The notes beneath the pieces were generated by a model, which had not been told where the DNA came from, searched no databases, and worked only from the letters and a program-made list of their open reading frames with translations. A stretch of DNA of 64,000 bases from Pseudomonas sp. BP8. GTDB taxonomy: Bacteria > Pseudomonadota > Gammaproteobacteria > Pseudomonadales > Pseudomonadaceae. The position numbers and the translations under genes are program-made. Positions 16,972-25,424 of this stretch are shown one piece after another (positions within the stretch are counted from its first letter, which is position 1; each line of letters opens with the position of its first letter). The stretch is taken from NCBI RefSeq assembly GCF_017875955.1, contig NZ_JAGINK010000001.1, positions 4,184,501 through 4,248,500 of the forward strand, read 5' to 3'.

Positions 16972-18534
16972 ATGGGATTGTCCCGCAGAGATTTAATCGC
17001 CCGCCTTGCCGCCCTCGGTGGCTACTCGGCAGCAATGGGCGCACTTGGGCAAAATGCCTTCGCCGCTACCTTCGAACCCCTGCAACTGGCCGCCAACGGC
17101 GGCAACGGGAAGCGTGTAGTCATCGTCGGCGCCGGCATCAGTGGCCTGGTATCGGCCTACGAACTGCGCAAGGCCGGCTTCTCGGTCAAGGTCCTGGAAG
17201 CCCGCGAGCGCGTCGGCGGCCGAGTCTGGACGCTGCGCGGCGGCGATCGCATCGAACATAACGATGGCAGCAGCCAGACCGTCGAATTCGACCAGGGATT
17301 GTTCTTCAACGCCGGTGCCGCCCGCTTGCCCAGCCACCACCTGACCATCCTCGGCTACTGCCGCGAACTGGGTGTCGAGCTGCAGGTGCTGGTCAACAGC
17401 AGCCGCAACGCCCTCGCCCAACCCGACCTCAGCCGGCCACCCCTGCTGCTGCGCCAGGCGGTCAATGATACCCGCGGCCACTTCAGCGAACTGCTGGCGC
17501 GCAGCGTCAACCGCAACAGCCTCGACAAAGAGCTCAGTGCGCCACAGCGCAAAGCGCTGCTGGAGTTTCTCAAGGTGTACGGTGACCTCGATGCCGAGCA
17601 GCAATACCGTGGCTCGGTGCGCTCGGGCTACACCCGCTTCGCCGGGGCCGGTGACCAGACACCGATCCAGCGCCAACCGGTACCGCTCGAGCAACTGCTG
17701 GACAACAACCTGTTGCTGCCACTGGTGTTCGACGAAATCCCCGAATTCTCGTCGACCATGTTCCAGCCGGTCGGCGGCATGGACCAGATCCCCAAGGCGT
17801 TCTACCGCCAGGTCAAGGACAGCGTGCAGCTGGGCGCCGAAGTGACCAGTGTGCGCACCGGCGATAATGGCAGCCAGATCACCTGGCGCGACCGGCGTAC
17901 CGGGCGTATCCAGGTCGAACAGGCCGACTACGCCATCGTCACCCTGCCCTTGCCCCTGCTGGCCCGCCTCGACAGTAACTTCAGCGCCGAGGTGCGCAAG
18001 GCGCTGGGCCAGGCCGAAGGCGACAAAGCCAACAAAGTCGCCTGGCAGTCACCGCGTTTCTGGGAGAGCGACTTCCAGATCTATGGCGGCCTCTCCTACA
18101 TCAATCACGAAGCCCGCACCCTGTGGTACCCGAGCGACCGGCTGAACAGCGCCCAAGGCGTGCTGGTGGCCACCTACAACACCGGCGCGGTCGCCGAACA
18201 GTTCGCCGCCAAGGCGCTCAGCGCGCAGATCGCCTCCTCGCGCCAGGCCGTCGAATCGCTGCACCCCGGGCACAGCCACAAGCTCGGCCGGCCGCTGGCG
18301 ATCAACTGGTCGAAGATCCCTTTCAGCGAGAGCCCGTGGATCGTCCACGACGAGGTCGCCCAGCCGGCCTACGACATTCTCAACCGGCCTCAGGGACGCA
18401 CCTGGCTGGCCAGTGACGCGCTCGCCCATGGCGGGGTCGGCATCTGGCAGAACAGCGCTGCCGAGTCCGCCCGCCGGGTAGTCGGCCAGATCGCTCAACA
18501 CGCCGCCCAGTCAACCCGCGGCGCCGCCGCCTGA
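16972..18534 (+). CDS. Tat-exported flavin monoamine oxidase-family protein
   Basis: The 520-residue protein starts with a twin-arginine signal (SRRDLIARL, then a hydrophobic stretch ending QNAFA), so it should fold with FAD in the cytoplasm and be exported to the periplasm. The FAD-binding motif VVIVGAGISGLVSAYELRK begins near residue 44. The second family motif, ARERVGGRVWT, follows. The C-terminal FAD segment (about 480-500) reads ASDALAHGGVGIWQNSA. Amine oxidases convert amines or amino acids to imines plus peroxide. I chose ATG 16972 for its ggag site and intact Tat motif. An exported RidA follows 19 bp later. Confidence 0.92.
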   Translation: MGLSRRDLIARLAALGGYSAAMGALGQNAFAATFEPLQLAANGGNGKRVVIVGAGISGLVSAYELRKAGFSVKVLEARERVGGRVWTLRGGDRIEHNDGSSQTVEFDQGLFFNAGAARLPSHHLTILGYCRELGVELQVLVNSSRNALAQPDLSRPPLLLRQAVNDTRGHFSELLARSVNRNSLDKELSAPQRKALLEFLKVYGDLDAEQQYRGSVRSGYTRFAGAGDQTPIQRQPVPLEQLLDNNLLLPLVFDEIPEFSSTMFQPVGGMDQIPKAFYRQVKDSVQLGAEVTSVRTGDNGSQITWRDRRTGRIQVEQADYAIVTLPLPLLARLDSNFSAEVRKALGQAEGDKANKVAWQSPRFWESDFQIYGGLSYINHEARTLWYPSDRLNSAQGVLVATYNTGAVAEQFAAKALSAQIASSRQAVESLHPGHSHKLGRPLAINWSKIPFSESPWIVHDEVAQPAYDILNRPQGRTWLASDALAHGGVGIWQNSAAESARRVVGQIAQHAAQSTRGAAA

Positions 18535-18553
18535 TCGTCAAGGAAGCCTGACC

Positions 18554-19048
18554 ATGCCACGCCTGTCCCTGCTCGCCGGAGTTCTCATGAGCCTGACCCT
18601 GACTGCCCACGCCGACGGCATTCGCCGCATCGACCCACCGGGCTCGAACTTTCCCATCTCGCAACTGGTAACGGTGCCCACCGGCAGCCAACTGACCTTT
18701 GTCAGCGGCACCCTGCCCGATGTGGCCGACCCCAAGGCTGCCAAAGGCAGCATCGCCGCCTACGGCAACACCGAAACCCAGACCCGTTCGGTGCTCAACA
18801 AACTGCGTAACGCCCTGCGCAGCGAAGGCCTTGATCTGGGCGATATCGTTCAGTTGCGGGTGTTCCTGGTCGGTGATCCCGACAAAGCCAACCAGCTCGA
18901 CTTCGCCGGCCTGCAAGCGGCCTACACCGAGTTCTTCGCCACCGCCGAACAGCCACGCAAGCCCACCCGCACCGCCCTCCAGGTAGTGGCCCTGCCATTG
19001 CCCGGCGCCCTGGTCGAAATCGAAGCGATCGCAGCCAAGGCGCCCTGA
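18554..19048 (+). CDS. RidA/YjgF-family protein with signal peptide
   Basis: The 164-residue protein opens with a cleavable signal (LLAGVLMSLTLTAHA, cut near residue 21), then the RidA fold (FVSGTLPD; TRSVLNKLRNALRSEGLDLGDIVQLRVFLV; RTALQVVALPLPGALVEIEAIA). RidA proteins hydrolyse reactive imines or enamines and are usually cytosolic. Here the export signal and the neighbouring exported amine oxidase suggest periplasmic clean-up of the oxidase's imine product. The canonical substrate-binding Arg aligns with RTAL. Confidence 0.9.
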   Translation: MPRLSLLAGVLMSLTLTAHADGIRRIDPPGSNFPISQLVTVPTGSQLTFVSGTLPDVADPKAAKGSIAAYGNTETQTRSVLNKLRNALRSEGLDLGDIVQLRVFLVGDPDKANQLDFAGLQAAYTEFFATAEQPRKPTRTALQVVALPLPGALVEIEAIAAKAP

Positions 19049-19081
19049 GTGCGTCACGCTGCCAGACAAGGAATGATCTGT

Positions 19082-21505
19082 ATGAAGCACCCTTTGACCA
19101 CTGCCGCGCGTCTCCCCGTACTGCTCCCCGTCGCCCTCGCCAGCTGCCTGCACGGCCAGGCTCTGCAGGCCGCCGAGGCCGCCGCCTCTTCCCTGGGCAC
19201 GGTAATCGTCACCGGCAACCGCGGCGGTGAAAAACGCACCGTGACCACCAGCCCGGTACCGATCGACGTGATCAGTGCCAAGCAACTGCAAGAAACCGGC
19301 AAGCCCGGCCTGATGGAAGCACTCAGCGCCAGCGTGCCGTCGCTGACCCTGCCGGAAAAAACCGGCTGGGACGCCAGCGGCATGGCCCGCGCGCCCAACT
19401 TGCGCGGGCTCAATGCCGCCCAGGTGCTGGTGCTGGTCAACGGCAAGCGCCGCCACACCAGCGCCACCCTGAACATCAGCGGGATCAATGCCGGCGCCGC
19501 CCCGGCCGACCTCGACCTGATCCCGATCAGCGCCATCGACCACGTTGAAGTCCTGCGCGACGGCGCCGCCGCCCAGTATGGCTCCGACGCCATTGCCGGG
19601 GTGATCAACGTGATCCTCAAGGCCGACACCAGCGGCACCGCCGTGACCACTGCCGGGCAAGGCTACGACGGCAAGAAACAGACCGTGCAGCAGAGCCTCA
19701 ACAAGGGCTTCGAGATCGGTCGCGACGGCATCCTCCAGCTCGCCCTGGACGCCCGCAGCCAGAACGACGACAACAAGGCCAGCGCCAACGGCTACAGCAC
19801 CGCCGAAGCGCTGGACAAGGCCGGCAAGTCGACCTATGGCGGTTACGGCACGCCAAAGATCAACCTGCTGACCCTGGGCTACAATGCCGAACTGCCGGTA
19901 AACGACGACCTCAGCCTGTACTCCTTCACCACCTGGTCATATCGCAAGGCCGAGCAGGGCCAGAATTTCCGCCTGCCGACCATCGTCAACACGATCACCA
20001 CCGGCCCCAACGGTTATCCCTCTGGCTACACCCCGACCTGGTACATCGAAGAGCACGACTTCCAGGCCGCGTTCGGCGCAAAGGGTTTGGTCGGTGAATG
20101 GGACTGGGACCTGTCCAGCACCTATGGGCGCAACGAGGCCGAGCAAGGCACCTGGAACAACCAGAACGCATCGCTGGGTGAGGCCACGCCGAATGACTTC
20201 GAGTCCGGGACCTGGATCGCATCGCAATTGACCAGCAACCTCGACCTGCGCCGCAGCTACGACATCGGCCTGGAAAAACCGCTGGACGTGTCCTGGGGCC
20301 TTGAGCAGCGGCGCGACAGCTACCAGGTAAAAGCGGGGGACTGGGCCAGCTGGGCAGACGGTGGCTACTGCATAAGCCCTGACAATTGCGCAGCCTCTGG
20401 CGCCCAGGTCACCAACGGCATTTCTCCCGCCGAAGCCACCAGCGCCAGCCGCAACAGCTACGCCAGCTACGTCGATGTCGGTTTCAATCCGCTGCCTCAG
20501 TGGTATTGGGGTGCGGCGCTGCGCTACGAGCACTACGACCGCGGCATCGGCGCCACACGCAGCGGCAAGCTGACCACCCGCTACGCGTTCACCCCGCAAC
20601 TGGCGCTGCGCGCCACGGTGAGCAACGGTTTCCGCGCACCGTCCCTGGCCAACAGCCTGTTCAGCGCCCGCTCGACCACCTACGGGGTAGTCAACGGCGT
20701 CTACCAGTCGATCAACTATGGCGTGCTGCCGGTAGACTCCGCTGCCGCGCAGGCGCTCGGTGCCGAGTCGCTGAAGCCGGAGAAATCCACCAGCTACAGC
20801 CTCGGCCTGACCTGGCAGCCGAGTGATCGCCTGGCCTTTAGCGCCGATGCCTATGTGGTCAACGTGCGCGACCGGATCACCCTCACCGGCACCCTGCTCG
20901 GGCCAGAAGTGACCCAGACCTTGCTCGACAACGGCATCGACTCGACTTCGGGCGGCAGCTACTTCACCAACGGTGCCAACACCCGCACCAAGGGCCTCGA
21001 CCTGGTCAGCAGCTATGACCAGGACCTCGGCGGCGCCGGCGCGCTGAAATGGACTGCGGCGTTCAACTGGAACGACACCGAGATTCTCGACTACAAGCAG
21101 AACGTCAACATTCTCGGCGCGCCGTATGAGCTGATGAACCGCGAGGCGCGCAACCTGCTCACCGAGGTGCAGCCGCACACCAAGCTGATCCTCGGGGCCA
21201 ACTGGCGACTGGACAAGTACCGGGTAAACCTCGGCCTGACCCGCTACGGCTCCTGGAAGGAGGTCAATGCGGCCAGCGACCGCTCGCTGGATCGCGAGTA
21301 CAAGGCACGCTGGATCACTGACCTGGACGTGGGTTATCAGCTGACCAAGGATCTGGAACTGGCGATTGGCGCGCGCAACCTGTTCGATGTCTACCCCGAG
21401 CGGCAGGCGCCCAGCAGCAAGACCATGGTCAAGGGCTACGGGGTGTATTCGCCGTATGGGTTTACCGGCGGTTACTACTTCGGCCGGGCGACCTACACCT
21501 TCTGA
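19082..21505 (+). CDS. TonB-dependent outer-membrane receptor
   Basis: The 807-residue protein has an N-terminal signal (to about residue 34), a likely TonB box near GTVIVTGNR and a plug domain (IDVISAKQLQETG; LRGLNAAQVLVLVNGKRRH; IDHVEVLRDGAAAQYGSDAIAGVINVIL). A 22-strand barrel follows, ending in ATYTF with the terminal Phe typical of outer-membrane proteins. I chose ATG 19082 over the upstream GTG because aaggaa lies 9 bp before it. It is the last gene of the amine oxidase unit, so its cargo may be the amine substrate of that enzyme rather than a siderophore. Confidence 0.93.
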   Translation: MKHPLTTAARLPVLLPVALASCLHGQALQAAEAAASSLGTVIVTGNRGGEKRTVTTSPVPIDVISAKQLQETGKPGLMEALSASVPSLTLPEKTGWDASGMARAPNLRGLNAAQVLVLVNGKRRHTSATLNISGINAGAAPADLDLIPISAIDHVEVLRDGAAAQYGSDAIAGVINVILKADTSGTAVTTAGQGYDGKKQTVQQSLNKGFEIGRDGILQLALDARSQNDDNKASANGYSTAEALDKAGKSTYGGYGTPKINLLTLGYNAELPVNDDLSLYSFTTWSYRKAEQGQNFRLPTIVNTITTGPNGYPSGYTPTWYIEEHDFQAAFGAKGLVGEWDWDLSSTYGRNEAEQGTWNNQNASLGEATPNDFESGTWIASQLTSNLDLRRSYDIGLEKPLDVSWGLEQRRDSYQVKAGDWASWADGGYCISPDNCAASGAQVTNGISPAEATSASRNSYASYVDVGFNPLPQWYWGAALRYEHYDRGIGATRSGKLTTRYAFTPQLALRATVSNGFRAPSLANSLFSARSTTYGVVNGVYQSINYGVLPVDSAAAQALGAESLKPEKSTSYSLGLTWQPSDRLAFSADAYVVNVRDRITLTGTLLGPEVTQTLLDNGIDSTSGGSYFTNGANTRTKGLDLVSSYDQDLGGAGALKWTAAFNWNDTEILDYKQNVNILGAPYELMNREARNLLTEVQPHTKLILGANWRLDKYRVNLGLTRYGSWKEVNAASDRSLDREYKARWITDLDVGYQLTKDLELAIGARNLFDVYPERQAPSSKTMVKGYGVYSPYGFTGGYYFGRATYTF

Positions 21506-21511
21506 ATTCGA

Positions 21512-21741
21512 GGAGCTCTTCGCGGGGCTTGCGCCAATGCCAGTCAGTTGAGACTTGCTCGACGGATCTGGGGCTGCCTTGCAGCCCTTTCGCGACACAA
21601 GGCCGCTCCCACAATATCCGCGCCTGCCCTCTAGACAGCGGCATGCACGATACTTGTGGGAGCGGCCTTGTGTCGCGATGGGCCGCAAAGCGGCCCCAGC
21701 TTCTTAACTGACTGACATCGGGGCTTGCCCCGCGAAGAACC
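21512..21741. repeat. nested REP composite
   Basis: The inner type-2 inverted pair spans 21570-21697 (ggggctgccttgcagccc on the left, gggccgcaaagcggcccc on the right). It is flanked by opposed type-1 halves: ctcttcgcggggcttgcgcc at 21516 and ggggcttgccccgcgaagaa at 21720. The flanks also share agtcagtt/aactgact. It lies between convergent genes (TonB receptor and symporter) and may serve as a bidirectional terminator. Confidence 0.85.
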
Positions 21742-21751
21742 GCGCAATTTG

Positions 21752-22750
21752 CTACTTGACTGCCTGCTGCTCGCCAACCTGCACATCCTCCTTGCGACTG
21801 GCATAGCGCTGCGCCAACACCGCACAGACCATCAGCTGGATCTGGTGGAACAGCATCAACGGCAAGATCATCGCGCCGATGCCACTGCCCACGAACAACA
21901 CCTGCGCCATCGGCACGCCGGTGGCCAGGCTCTTCTTCGAGCCAGCGAAGAGGATGGTGATGCGGTCCTCCACACTGAAGCCCAGCGCCCGGCCAAGCAC
22001 CCGCGTGCCCAGCAGCACCACCGCCAGAAGAATCCCGCAGACCGCGAACAGCCCGGCCAGGTGCTGAGGCGAAACGGTGTGCCACAAGCCGGTCACCACC
22101 GCCTCACTGAAGGCGGTGTAGACCACCAGCAGGATCGAACCCTGGTCGACCACTTTCAGCCAGCGCGCATTGCGCTTGACCCAGTCACCAATCCAGCGCC
22201 GCGCGATCTGCCCTGCGACGAACGGCACCAGCAGTTGCAGGGTGATCTTCAGCACGGCATCCAGCCCCGAACCGGTATCACCCGCAGCGCCCAGCAGAAG
22301 CATCACCAGCAACGGCGTCAAAAAGATACCCAGCAGACTGGATGCCGCAGCACTGCAGATCGCCGCAGGTACGTTGCCGCGGGCCAGCGAGGTGAAGGCG
22401 ATGGCCGACTGCACCGTGGCCGGCAGAGCGCACAGATACAGCACGCCCAGGTACAGCTCGTTGCCCACCATCGGCACGAACAAGGGCTTGAAGGCCATGC
22501 CGAGCAGCGGGAACATGACAAAGGTGCAAGAGAACACCAGTAGGTGCAGGCGCCAATGGCCGGCGCCGGCGATGATCGCTTCGCGCGACAGTTTGGCGCC
22601 GTGCAGGAAAAACAGCAGGCCGATGGCCAGGTTGGTCAGCCAACCAAACAGCACCGCGCCCTCGCCCGAACAGGGCAGGAAGGTAGCTATCAGTACCACC
22701 CCGAGCAGGGCCAAGGTGAAGTTGTCGAACAGCATGCGCAAATACTTCAT
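21752..22750 (-). CDS. bile acid:sodium symporter (SLC10/YfeH-like) family protein
   Basis: The 332-residue inner-membrane protein has about ten transmembrane segments. The family's conserved stretches are visible: LTNLAIGLLFFLHGAKLS, LPATVQSAIAFTSLARGN, and the Na+/substrate-site region EDRITILFAGSKKSLATGVP. I chose the ATG at 22750 because ggaaac lies just before it; an in-frame ATG at 22762 has no ribosome site. It is a pump of the YfeH/SLC10A7 branch, whose substrate is not established. It is divergent from the beta-lactamase gene. Confidence 0.9.
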   Translation of the reverse strand: MKYLRMLFDNFTLALLGVVLIATFLPCSGEGAVLFGWLTNLAIGLLFFLHGAKLSREAIIAGAGHWRLHLLVFSCTFVMFPLLGMAFKPLFVPMVGNELYLGVLYLCALPATVQSAIAFTSLARGNVPAAICSAAASSLLGIFLTPLLVMLLLGAAGDTGSGLDAVLKITLQLLVPFVAGQIARRWIGDWVKRNARWLKVVDQGSILLVVYTAFSEAVVTGLWHTVSPQHLAGLFAVCGILLAVVLLGTRVLGRALGFSVEDRITILFAGSKKSLATGVPMAQVLFVGSGIGAMILPLMLFHQIQLMVCAVLAQRYASRKEDVQVGEQQAVK

Positions 22751-22876
22751 AACAGTTTCCATGTTGTCAGCGTGCAGAGCACGACGATAAGGTCTGCCGC
22801 CCGTCCTTGCTAACGCTGGAACTCCCGCCAGTGTCGCCCAACGGACACTGTCTCCAGCACAAGAACAGGTAACCTC

Positions 22877-24016
22877 ATGCGCCACTCCCGTATTTGCCTC
22901 GCCGTGCTCGGCCTGGCCTGCTCGTTTGCCAGCAGCCAAAGCCTGGCCGATGACCTGCAACGCCAGGTCGATGCCATCATCGAACCGCTGATGCGCGAAC
23001 ACGCCGTGCCCGGCATGGCCGTGGCAGTCTTCGCCAACGGCCAGCCGCACTACTTCACCTATGGCGTTGCCAACAAGGCCGAACGGCAACCGGTCAGCCG
23101 CGAGACCGTGTTCGAAGTCGGCTCGCTGAGCAAGACCTACACCGCTACCCTCGCCGCCCTGGCCAGCGCCGAAGGCAAACTCGATCTAGACGCACCTGCC
23201 AGTCGCTACCAGCCGGCCTTGGCCAACGCCCCGCTTGGCCGGGCCAGCGTGCTCGAGTTCGGCGCCTACAGCGCTGACTGCCTGCCGCTGCAGTTTCCCG
23301 ACGAGGTCACCACCGACGCCCAGGCCCTGGCCTTCTATCAGGCATGGCAGCCACGCACTGAGCACGGCACCCGACGCTGCTATTCCAACCCGAGCCTGGG
23401 GCTGTTTGGCGACCTGGCGGCACGCGCCCAGCAACAACCGTTCGCCCAGCTGATGAGCCAGTCTGTGCTACCGCAACTGGGCCTCAAGCACACCTACCTG
23501 CAAGTGCCCGCCGAGGCGCAGAGCCTGTACGCTCAAGGCTACGACGCCGAGGATCGCCCGGTGCGGGTCAACCCAGGCGTGTTCGCCGACGAGGCCTACG
23601 GCATCAAGACCAACATCGTCGATGCCCTGCACTATGTGCGCCTGCAACTGCAACCTGAGACCCTGACGCCCGTCCAGCAGCGCGCTATCGCCCTCACCCA
23701 TACCGGGTATTTCAAGGTCGGTGACATGACCCAGAGTCTTGGCTGGGAGCGCTACGCGTATCCGGTGGCGCTCGACACTCTGCTCAAGGGCAACGGCGCC
23801 AGTATGGTCCACGAGCCTCAGGTAACCACCCGTTTGACCCCGGCCAGCCCGCCACAACCTGCCGCCTGGTACAACAAGACCGGCGCCACCGCAGGCTTTG
23901 GCGCCTACGTCGCGTTTATCCCGTCCAAAGGCGTCGGCATCGCCCTGCTTGCCAACCGCAACTACCCCAACGAGGCCCGGGTTGAGGCGGCATATCGGAT
24001 CCTTTCCGGGCTGTAG
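22877..24016 (+). CDS. ampC: class C (AmpC-type) serine beta-lactamase
   Basis: The 379-residue protein has a signal peptide ending SQSLA (about residue 24). The three active-site motifs are intact: SLSK (S83, K86), YSN (Y169-N171) and KTG (K334-G336). The VFEVGSLSKTYTA and LANRNYPNEARV segments are typical of chromosomal AmpC. The usual TAGGLPLQ stretch reads SADCLPLQ, giving Cys135, with another Cys at 168 next to YSN. A disulfide is possible. No ampR lies next to it; its partner on the other strand is a symporter, unlike the usual ampR-ampC layout. Confidence 0.9.
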   Translation: MRHSRICLAVLGLACSFASSQSLADDLQRQVDAIIEPLMREHAVPGMAVAVFANGQPHYFTYGVANKAERQPVSRETVFEVGSLSKTYTATLAALASAEGKLDLDAPASRYQPALANAPLGRASVLEFGAYSADCLPLQFPDEVTTDAQALAFYQAWQPRTEHGTRRCYSNPSLGLFGDLAARAQQQPFAQLMSQSVLPQLGLKHTYLQVPAEAQSLYAQGYDAEDRPVRVNPGVFADEAYGIKTNIVDALHYVRLQLQPETLTPVQQRAIALTHTGYFKVGDMTQSLGWERYAYPVALDTLLKGNGASMVHEPQVTTRLTPASPPQPAAWYNKTGATAGFGAYVAFIPSKGVGIALLANRNYPNEARVEAAYRILSGL

Positions 24017-24038
24017 GAAATGGATTGCCCGACAAGAT

Positions 24039-24099
24039 GTAGTGACAAAAAATATTCACTACAAAACGGTTGACGCCGTTTATCGCGCTTGGGCATGAT
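24039..24099 (+). promoter_or_regulatory. operator-like inverted repeat and sigma70-type promoter
   Basis: A perfect inverted repeat, gtagtga-N10-tcactac (24039-24062), lies 7 bp before ttgacg (24070-24075). An 18-bp gap then leads to catgat (24094-24099). This is a good -35/-10 pair with a symmetric site placed for an activator. Transcription would begin near 24106, leaving a leader of about 195 nt before the next gene. Confidence 0.5.
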
Positions 24100-24105
24100 G
24101 AGGCT

Positions 24106-24301
24106 GTCTCCCTGATCGGGAGCGGTGGCAAGGGTGTTCCAGACGGCCTGCGCGGTAACGCAGGCCGTCCGTGGAGAGGGAACTGTCCAAAAGGCAGCGT
24201 GAGAAAGCCCCTGTTGCAATGCTGCTGTAGCAGCCTTGAAAGTGCGCTACATGGTGTAGCGCCCAGTGTGAACTCACTAATCGACGGGTAATGGGGGCTT
24301 T
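24106..24301 (+). ncRNA. structured 5' leader or small RNA candidate
   Basis: The gap holds at least three perfect hairpins: 24142-24169 (11-bp stem gacggcctgcg, 6-nt loop), 24221-24234 (gctgc-tgta-gcagc) and 24244-24262 (8-bp stem gcgctaca, 3-nt loop). Several GGA triplets (gggagc, ggagaggga) resemble RsmA/CsrA contact sites. It lies between a credible promoter and the ribosome site of a small unknown gene. I do not recognise it as a named riboswitch. It could be a regulatory leader or an independent sRNA. Confidence 0.4.
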
Positions 24302-24634
24302 ATGATGAACTTGAACGACAAACCGACTATCGACCAATTGGCCCAGCTGTTCGCTGCACGCAAGGACAGCCTCGACGACCATTTGCTGTGGCTCAGCCAG
24401 ACTGGCGAGGTACGCCTCGACCGCCTGCCGCCAAACAGCGTTGAAGATGAATTCGAAACGCACCTGCCGAGCATGCGTGCACGGTTCAAGGTCTACCGCC
24501 GCGGCCAAGGCTTTGTTGGCAAGAAGGCCGCCGCCGACACCGAGTTCGTTGGCCGTGTGCTAGAGACACTGCAACAAGAGTGGCCCGCTGCCCGTGAGCG
24601 GCAGGCTGTGAAGGTGATCGACCCACTCAATTGA
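24302..24634 (+). CDS. hypothetical protein, 110 residues
   Basis: I do not recognise a named family. The protein is soluble, without signal or membrane segment, and rich in charged residues. Its order is DQLAQLFAARKDSLDDHLLW, then VRLDRLPPNSVEDEFE, a basic middle (RARFKVYRRGQGFVGKKAA) and a helical end. A ggggg ribosome site precedes ATG 24302; ATG 24305 is equally possible. It follows the structured leader and ends in a strong intrinsic terminator, so it is a monocistronic unit. The basic middle part might bind nucleic acid, but this is a guess. Confidence 0.75.
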   Translation: MMNLNDKPTIDQLAQLFAARKDSLDDHLLWLSQTGEVRLDRLPPNSVEDEFETHLPSMRARFKVYRRGQGFVGKKAAADTEFVGRVLETLQQEWPAARERQAVKVIDPLN

Positions 24635-24653
24635 GCTTTACAGCGTTAATTGA

Positions 24654-24681
24654 AGCCCGGCCCGCAAGGCCGGGCTTTTTT
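24654..24681 (+). terminator. strong intrinsic terminator
   Basis: A nine-pair stem, agcccggcc-cgcaa-ggccgggct, is followed directly by a T-run, 20 bp after the stop of the 110-residue protein gene. Confidence 0.92.
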
Positions 24682-24716
24682 GATTGTGGGTTAGCGCCCT
24701 TACCAGGGACCGCGGT

Positions 24717-25424
24717 GTATGGCACCGGCTTTGCCGGTGTTCGCGGGACGAGCCCGCTCCTACAGGATATGCGCAGTCCAAAGGGTCAGGTAAACCCTGT
24801 AGGAGCGGGCTTGCCCCGCGAACACCGGCGAAGCCGGTGCCATACACCACGGCGGCAGTACCGGCCTCTTCGCGGAACCAGCCCGCTCCAACAGGATATG
24901 TGCAGTCCAAAGGGTCAGGTAAACCCTGTAGGAGCGGGCTTGCCCCGCGAACACCGGCAAAGCCGGTGCCATACACCACGGCGGCAGTACCGGCCTCTTC
25001 GCGGAACGAGCCCGCTCCAACAGGATATGTGCAGTCCAAAGGGTCAGGTAAACCCTGTAGGAGCGGGCTTGCCCCGCGAACACCGGCGAAGCCGGTGCCA
25101 TACACCACGGTGACTGTACCGGCCTCTTAGTGGAACGAGCCCGCTCCAACAGGATATGTGCAGTCCAAAGGGTTAGGTAAACCCTGTAGGAGCGGGCTTG
25201 CCCCGCGAACACCGGCGAAGCCGGTGCCATACACCACGGCGGCAGTACCGGCCTCTTCGCGGAACAAGCCCGCTCCAACAGGATATGTGCAGTCCAAAGG
25301 GTCAGGTAAACCCTGTAGGAGCGGGCTTGCCCCGCGAACACCGGCAAAGCCGGTGCCATACACCACGGTGACTGTACCGACCTCTTCGCGGGACAAGCCC
25401 GCTCCTACAGGATATGCGCAGACG
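24717..25424. repeat. tandem array of REP pairs, 129-bp period, about 5.5 copies
   Basis: The marker gcagtccaaagggt starts at 24773, 24902, 25031, 25160 and 25289, an exact 129-bp spacing. Each unit carries a forward REP (cctcttcgcgga...cccgctcc), a 30-bp linker with the marker, and a reverse REP (ctgtaggagcgggcttgcc). A gene-sized-looking hairpin follows, caccggcgaagccggtg. Small differences exist between units, for example ggcggcagtacc versus ggtgactgtacc. Because 129 is divisible by three, open frames run through on both strands, but they are not genes. This fills the 790-bp gap between genes. Confidence 0.95.

Noticed and set aside
21752..23089. Longer start for the symporter-like protein, overlapping the beta-lactamase gene
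   Set aside because: The extension has no homology to the family, lacks a ribosome site and would overlap the first part of ampC in antisense. The ATG at 22750 has a good site.
24717..25424. CRISPR array
   Set aside because: The repeats are 129 bp, contiguous and contain inverted REP pairs; no unique spacers and no cas genes.
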